Assembly (NCBI GenBank): GCA_025924315.1
Contig: JAICIO010000014.1
Span: 1-64,000, forward strand
Source of the DNA: Phycisphaerae bacterium
Lineage (GTDB): Bacteria; Planctomycetota; Phycisphaerae; Tepidisphaerales; Tepidisphaeraceae
Reading direction: 5' to 3'
DNA length: 64,000 bases
Made by a program: the position numbers and the translations under genes. Shown here one piece after another: positions 60,119-64,000 of the stretch; positions within the stretch are counted from its first letter, which is position 1; each line of letters opens with the position of its first letter. The notes under the pieces were generated by a model. The model saw only the letters and a program-made list of their open reading frames with translations. It was not told where the DNA came from and did no database searches.

Positions 60119-62322
60119 AGTTCGTCTTCTTCTGTATCGTGACGATTGCGTTATGCGTCGTCGCTCATTCGGTGCGCGCCGACAACAATGTGCAGGGGCA
60201 GGCGAATGTGATGGTCGAACTGTCGTTCACGGCCAAGGACCAGCACAACGATCCATTCAACACTGTGACGCTCGATGTGCTCGTCACCGATCCGAAGGCC
60301 AACCTGATCCGCGTGCCGACGTTCTGGGCGGGGAAGAACGTGTGGAAGATGCGGTACGCTTCGCCGATCGTTGGAAAACACAGTTACCAAACCGTGATGG
60401 TTGGGGCTGCCGATAAAGGGCTGCACGACATTCACGGCACGATCGACATCCAGCCTTACACCGGAACGAATCCGCTCTATCAACATGGCCCGCTGCACGT
60501 GTCGACGAACAAGCGTTACCTGCAGTACGCCGACGGCACGCCGTTCTTCTGGCTCGGCGATACTTGGTGGATGGGACTCTGCGCGCGGATGCGCTGGCCG
60601 GAGGACATCAAGAAGCTCGCGGAGGATCGGAAGGCGAAGGGGTTCACCGTGATTCAGATCGTCGCGGGGTTGTATCCGGACATGTTCCCGTTCGACCCGC
60701 GCGGCGCGAACGAGGCGGGGTATCCGTGGGAGAAGGATTACGTCGCGATTCGACCGGAGTATTTCGACAAGGCGGACGAGCGGATCGAGTATCTCGTCGA
60801 TGAAGGTTTCTCGCCGTGCATCGTCGGCGCGTGGGGATATTTCATGGAATGGATGGGCCCGGAAAAGATGAAGCAGCACTGGCGATACCTCATCGCGCGA
60901 TACGGCGCGCTGCCGGTCGTGTGGTGCGCCGCCGGCGAAGCGAACCTGCCGTGGTATCTCGATAAAGGTTTCCCGTACGACGATCGCGAGCAGGTGACGA
61001 AGTGGACAGAGGTGATGAAGTACATCCGCGCGACCGATCCGTTCCATCATCCGCTGACGATTCATCCGACGGGCATTGGCCGGTTGTCCGCGCGTCATGC
61101 GACCGACGACCCGAAACTGCTCGACATCGATATGCTGCAAACTCCGCACGGCGAGCACGCGGCTGTGGTGCCGACCATTTCAACCGTGCGCGAGTCGTAC
61201 AAAGACACGCCACGCATGCCGGTGATCGACGGCGAAGCAAGCTACGAGATGCTGAACGACAGCATCAAAACCGAGTGGACTCGCCGAATGTTCTGGAGCT
61301 GCATGACCAACGGCGCCACGGGTCACACCTACGGCGCCAACGGCATCTGGCAGGTGAATCGCAAGGGTCAGCCGCACGGTCCTTCGCCGCACCATCCGAA
61401 AGGGAGCAACGGCTATGGGGTGATCGCGTGGGACGACGCGATGAATCTGCCGGGTTCGGCGCAGGTCGGTTTCGGCAAGAAATTCTTCGAGCAGTTTGCG
61501 TGGCAGAAGTTCGAGCCGCATCCGGAATGGGCGACTTACACGACAAAGCCCGCGCTCTCGCTCGAAGGGGCGGAGTGGATCTGGTATCCCGAAGGCGATC
61601 CGAAGACCGATGCGCCCGCGGAGAAGCGATATTTCCGGCGGAAGTTTGAGATTCCGCTCGGGATGAAGATCAAATCGGCAACGATGCGCGTCACCGCGGA
61701 CGATCGCTTCGCCCTGAAGGTGAACGGCAAATCGATCGGCGAATCATCGCCCGGTCAAATGAGCTGGAACTCCGGAAAGCAGTTCGATCTCACCACCGCT
61801 CTGAGCGAGGGCAAAAACGTCGTCGCGATCGAAGCGGAGAATCTGCCGACGACCGGCTCAGTCAATCCCGCCGGCTTGATCGCAAAGCTCGAAATCACGC
61901 TCGACAACGATTCCACGCAAAGCATCACGACGGACGATCAATGGATGACCTCGATGGAAGCGCCGGCGGGATGGGAAACGACAGATTTCAATGATGCGCA
62001 ATGGTCAAAAGCGCTCGTCACCGCGCATTATGGCGACGCGCCGTGGGGGAAACTCGATTCAGGCAACAGCGACCCGTTGCTCGGACCGCAATCCACGGGA
62101 ATCCCGAAGGACGTTCGCGTGACGTACGTCCCGGATCCGCAGGTCATCGAGCTGCACGAGCTCAGCAAAGGCGCGACCTTCACGGCGTCGTGGTTCGATC
62201 CGACGACCGGCGAAACGCACGAGTTGCCGAAGATCCAGGCGAGCGATAAAGGCATCGCCAAATGCGACCCGCCGAAAGTCGATCACGATTGGGTGTTGGT
62301 ATTGAAATCGCCGAAACCGTGA
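60115..62322 (+). CDS. DUF5060/DUF4038 (GH140-like) glycosidase, secreted paralogue
   Basis: A 735-residue protein with a signal peptide (MKFVFFCIVTIALCVVAHSV, cleavage after RA-DN). A DUF5060-like domain and a DUF4038 TIM barrel follow: DGTPFFWLGDTWWMGLCARM, FTVIQIVAGLYPDMFPFDPR, CAAGEANLPWYLDKGFPYDD, MPVIDGEASYEMLNDS. It has an additional C-terminal galactose-binding-like sandwich (about 495-640, KRYFRRKFEIPLGMKI, MRVTADDRFALKVNGKSIGE) absent from the 50593 paralogue. The start overlaps the previous stop (ATGA), so it is in the same operon. Substrate unknown. Confidence 0.88.
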   Translation: MKFVFFCIVTIALCVVAHSVRADNNVQGQANVMVELSFTAKDQHNDPFNTVTLDVLVTDPKANLIRVPTFWAGKNVWKMRYASPIVGKHSYQTVMVGAADKGLHDIHGTIDIQPYTGTNPLYQHGPLHVSTNKRYLQYADGTPFFWLGDTWWMGLCARMRWPEDIKKLAEDRKAKGFTVIQIVAGLYPDMFPFDPRGANEAGYPWEKDYVAIRPEYFDKADERIEYLVDEGFSPCIVGAWGYFMEWMGPEKMKQHWRYLIARYGALPVVWCAAGEANLPWYLDKGFPYDDREQVTKWTEVMKYIRATDPFHHPLTIHPTGIGRLSARHATDDPKLLDIDMLQTPHGEHAAVVPTISTVRESYKDTPRMPVIDGEASYEMLNDSIKTEWTRRMFWSCMTNGATGHTYGANGIWQVNRKGQPHGPSPHHPKGSNGYGVIAWDDAMNLPGSAQVGFGKKFFEQFAWQKFEPHPEWATYTTKPALSLEGAEWIWYPEGDPKTDAPAEKRYFRRKFEIPLGMKIKSATMRVTADDRFALKVNGKSIGESSPGQMSWNSGKQFDLTTALSEGKNVVAIEAENLPTTGSVNPAGLIAKLEITLDNDSTQSITTDDQWMTSMEAPAGWETTDFNDAQWSKALVTAHYGDAPWGKLDSGNSDPLLGPQSTGIPKDVRVTYVPDPQVIELHELSKGATFTASWFDPTTGETHELPKIQASDKGIAKCDPPKVDHDWVLVLKSPKP

Positions 62323-62328
62323 TCTGAT

Positions 62329-62466
62329 CCCCTCTCCCTTCCAGGGAGAGGGTAAGGGTGAGGGTTCGGCGTGGTGGATCAGATCGCGTTTGATTTGCGA
62401 ATTAACGACGTGCGACTTCGAACGGTTCACCCTCACCCCAACCCTCTCCCTCAAGGGAGAGGGGGG
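62329..62466. repeat. Palindromic repeat, 'cctctcccttccagggagag' family
   Basis: Left CCCCTCTCCCTTCCAGGGAG then AGGGTAAGGGTGAGGGTT; right AACCCTCTCCCTCAAGGGAG then AGGGG. It lies between convergent genes and is the same family as the in-gene element 13831-13953. Confidence 0.88.
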
Positions 62467-62474
62467 AAGAGTGG

Positions 62475-63380
62475 TCACGCCGGCGCGTTTGCCCGATCGA
62501 CGTCAAAGGCGCGGCGGCCTCTCACGATGAACCCCTGCTGATTCTCCTTCTTCGCCTGCTCCATCGCGGCGGCGGAGGCTTTGCGTTTGTCGACGCTCGT
62601 CGCGGTGACGACGACGTAATCGTTGGCGGCGCGGTAGCGGTGGATCATGACCGGTCGCGAAGCTTTGGAGAAGTTTGACTTCGATCCGTGCACCGTTTTC
62701 ACGTGGAAGAAGATCGCGTCGCCGGCTTTTCCGGTGATCGGCAGAGCGCGCTCCCACGGCCATTCGTGTTCATCGAGGCCCAGGTGCGATGACGTGTCGA
62801 TGTGATCGAGCACGCCGAGGCGATGCGTGCCCGGAATCACGTGCAACGCGCCGTTGTTCAGATCGGTATCCACACAATAGTTGAGCACGCCGACCGGGCC
62901 TTCGTAGCGGTGCTCGAAGTAGGCGACGTCCTGGTGCAGGTTCTTCGCATGCCCGCCCACGGGTTCCTTGTAGAGGCACTGGCCGTCCATGAACAGCTCG
63001 ACGTCCGCGCCGAGAATGCCTTCGACGATGTCGAGACATTTTTTATCGAGCGCGGACATGAACGCGGCGGCGGAATTCTTGTATCCACAAGCGAGCACCA
63101 TGATCTGCTTGTCGCGCGAGAAGCCCTTCGGCGCGGGAATCCACAACGTGTGGTCGGGCGTGACCCATCCTTCCGGCGTCTTCACCGCTTTGTCGTAAAG
63201 CGCGAGCGCCTCTTTCGCGGCGAGCTCGATGTCCTGGCGGATGCGCTCGATGTACGGTGACATGAGCCCGCGGACGACAAGCGCGCCGTGCTCTTTGTAG
63301 ATGTCGGCCGCTCGTTTGGGGTCCAAACGATCGGCGAAGACTTCAAGGTCATTTACGGTTACGGTGTTGGCGGTGGTCAT
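62475..63380 (-). CDS. Phytanoyl-CoA dioxygenase (PhyH)-family Fe(II)/2-oxoglutarate oxygenase
   Basis: A 301-residue cytoplasmic oxygenase. The iron-binding H-x-D is in NLHQDVAYFEHRYEG (about residues 151-153), the distal His in KTVHGSKSNFSKASRPV (about 230), and the 2-oxoglutarate Arg is close by. It starts MTTANTVTVNDLEVFADRLD; ATG 63380 has GGAGG 5 bases upstream, and a TTG precedes it. Substrate unknown; its place beside glycosidase genes makes a sugar-linked or secondary-metabolite substrate possible but unproved. Divergent from the gene at 63457. Confidence 0.88.
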   Translation of the reverse strand: MTTANTVTVNDLEVFADRLDPKRAADIYKEHGALVVRGLMSPYIERIRQDIELAAKEALALYDKAVKTPEGWVTPDHTLWIPAPKGFSRDKQIMVLACGYKNSAAAFMSALDKKCLDIVEGILGADVELFMDGQCLYKEPVGGHAKNLHQDVAYFEHRYEGPVGVLNYCVDTDLNNGALHVIPGTHRLGVLDHIDTSSHLGLDEHEWPWERALPITGKAGDAIFFHVKTVHGSKSNFSKASRPVMIHRYRAANDYVVVTATSVDKRKASAAAMEQAKKENQQGFIVRGRRAFDVDRANAPA

Positions 63381-63424
63381 CAAATCCTCCGAACGGAGAT
63401 GGTATCAAGTGATTGCATTGCAAA

Positions 63425-63491
63425 GTAGCACGGGTTTTCAACCCGTGCATCGAATTATGAAACAGCTGCACGGGTTGAAAACCCGTGCTAC
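63425..63491. repeat. GTAG-headed palindrome, 'cacgggttttcaacccgtg' family
   Basis: GTAG-CACGGGTT-TTC-AACCCGTG on the left and its exact inverse ending in CTAC on the right. Same two-REP layout as the BIME-like elements but a different stem sequence. The centre contains the ATG of the next gene. Confidence 0.92.
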
Positions 63492-64000
63492 GGCTGTCGC
63501 TCTTGCGTTGCTCGTTGCTTTCGCGCTTCGAGCGGATGTGGTCACCGGAAAAAACGCACCGGAACTCGATCGCCTCGCGGCGAGCGAGCTCTCAGGCTAT
63601 CTGCAGAAGCTTTTCACGAACGACGCGAATGTCAGTTTCTTGGTTGGCAATCCGGAGACAAACAGCTCAATTCCGCGAGATCAGTTTCCGCAAGTTTCCG
63701 ATCAAGGAGTCGTCCTCAAATCAATTCAATTGAACGGAAATCCGGCGCTGATCGTCGGCGGCGGCAGCCCTCGGGCGACGCTCTGGGCGGTTTACGATCT
63801 CGTCGAGCGGTGGGGCGTGCGGTACCTGCTTCACGGCGATGTGCTGCCAGCGAAGCGCGCCTTTGAAGTGCCGAAGCTTGATGTCGTCGAAGAACCGACG
63901 CTCCGCGTCCGCCAGTGGCGCGTGCTGAACGAGCACGCGATGGGCCCGATCTCGTGGGGCATCGCGGATTACAAGCCGGTCATCGATCAGCTCGCCAAGC
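63457..64000 (+). CDS. Secreted GH67-N-like protein, 5' part, cut by window edge
   Basis: 181 codons visible. The ATG is in the centre of a palindrome; its right arm encodes QLHGLKTRAT, forming the basic n-region of the signal peptide, followed by the core AVALALLVAFALRA. The mature part has LASELSG-like start (LDRLAASELSGYLQKLF), IVGGGSPRATLWAVYDLVER then WGVRYLLHGDV. This is the pattern of the alpha-glucuronidase N-terminal (GH67-N/glyco_hydro_20b-like) domain. The catalytic domain lies outside the window, so the enzyme class is uncertain. Confidence 0.75.
   Translation, partial: MKQLHGLKTRATAVALALLVAFALRADVVTGKNAPELDRLAASELSGYLQKLFTNDANVSFLVGNPETNSSIPRDQFPQVSDQGVVLKSIQLNGNPALIVGGGSPRATLWAVYDLVERWGVRYLLHGDVLPAKRAFEVPKLDVVEEPTLRVRQWRVLNEHAMGPISWGIADYKPVIDQLAK

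Noticed and set aside
1-64000. CRISPR array or integrated prophage
   Set aside because: The repeats are inverted pairs with unique flanks rather than regular direct repeats with spacers, and no cas, integrase, capsid or terminase gene is present.

Overview
The window looks like a chromosomal piece of a high-GC planctomycete, probably class Phycisphaerae. This is an inference from gene families, not from a marker gene. Support comes from a DUF1501 / PSCyt1-DUF1549-DUF1553 pair, two very large secreted proteins with the N-terminal LEPR-XLL-like motif (LEQRVLLS, LEQRQLF), DUF1559-like, VIT-VWA and NPCBM domain proteins, LpxI (so lipid A is probably made), and dense intergenic palindromes. No rRNA, tRNA, CRISPR array, integrase or complete insertion sequence was seen.

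Layout. 0-9.2 kb: 5' part of icd (cut by the window edge), a pentapeptide-like protein, small membrane proteins, lpxI, a MoaD-like protein, a DUF104/PIN toxin-antitoxin pair, secreted proteins, a 2Fe-2S ferredoxin and a RecQ-type helicase. 9.5-27.2 kb: cell-surface biology, with a heparinase-like LEPR protein, three ArnT-like (GT39) membrane glycosyltransferases, a SAM methyltransferase, a 1505-residue beta-helix/CBM/(FnIII-NPCBM)x4 protein, an SDR, a TauE/SafE permease and a secreted beta-helix protein. 27.4-41.8 kb: an orphan MacB/LolD-type ATPase with two tandem paralogous single-pass proteins, a VIT-VWA protein with a GlyGly-CTERM-like tail next to a rhombosortase-like protease, GH57, lipB, a CPBP protease, a DUF434 protein and an AI-2E transporter. 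41.9-48.8 kb: secreted beta-propeller, DUF1501 and DUF1553. 48.9-64 kb: a carbohydrate-degradation locus with eight genes, including two DUF4038/GH140-like paralogues, GH36-like and six-hairpin glycosidases, a PhyH oxygenase and a GH67-N-like protein. Several of these genes overlap by ATGA.

The most unusual feature is a set of at least twenty short palindromic elements in about twelve sequence families. The best family has the architecture of a BIME: two inverted REP hairpins, each starting with GTAG, whose stems covary between copies. These elements are nested in one another. They also enter genes: they supply start codons and the basic n-region of signal peptides, give C-terminal tails and stop codons, and one lies in frame inside a membrane glycosyltransferase. 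This resembles Rickettsia palindromic elements combined with RAYT-mobilised REPs. No RAYT transposase is present in the window.
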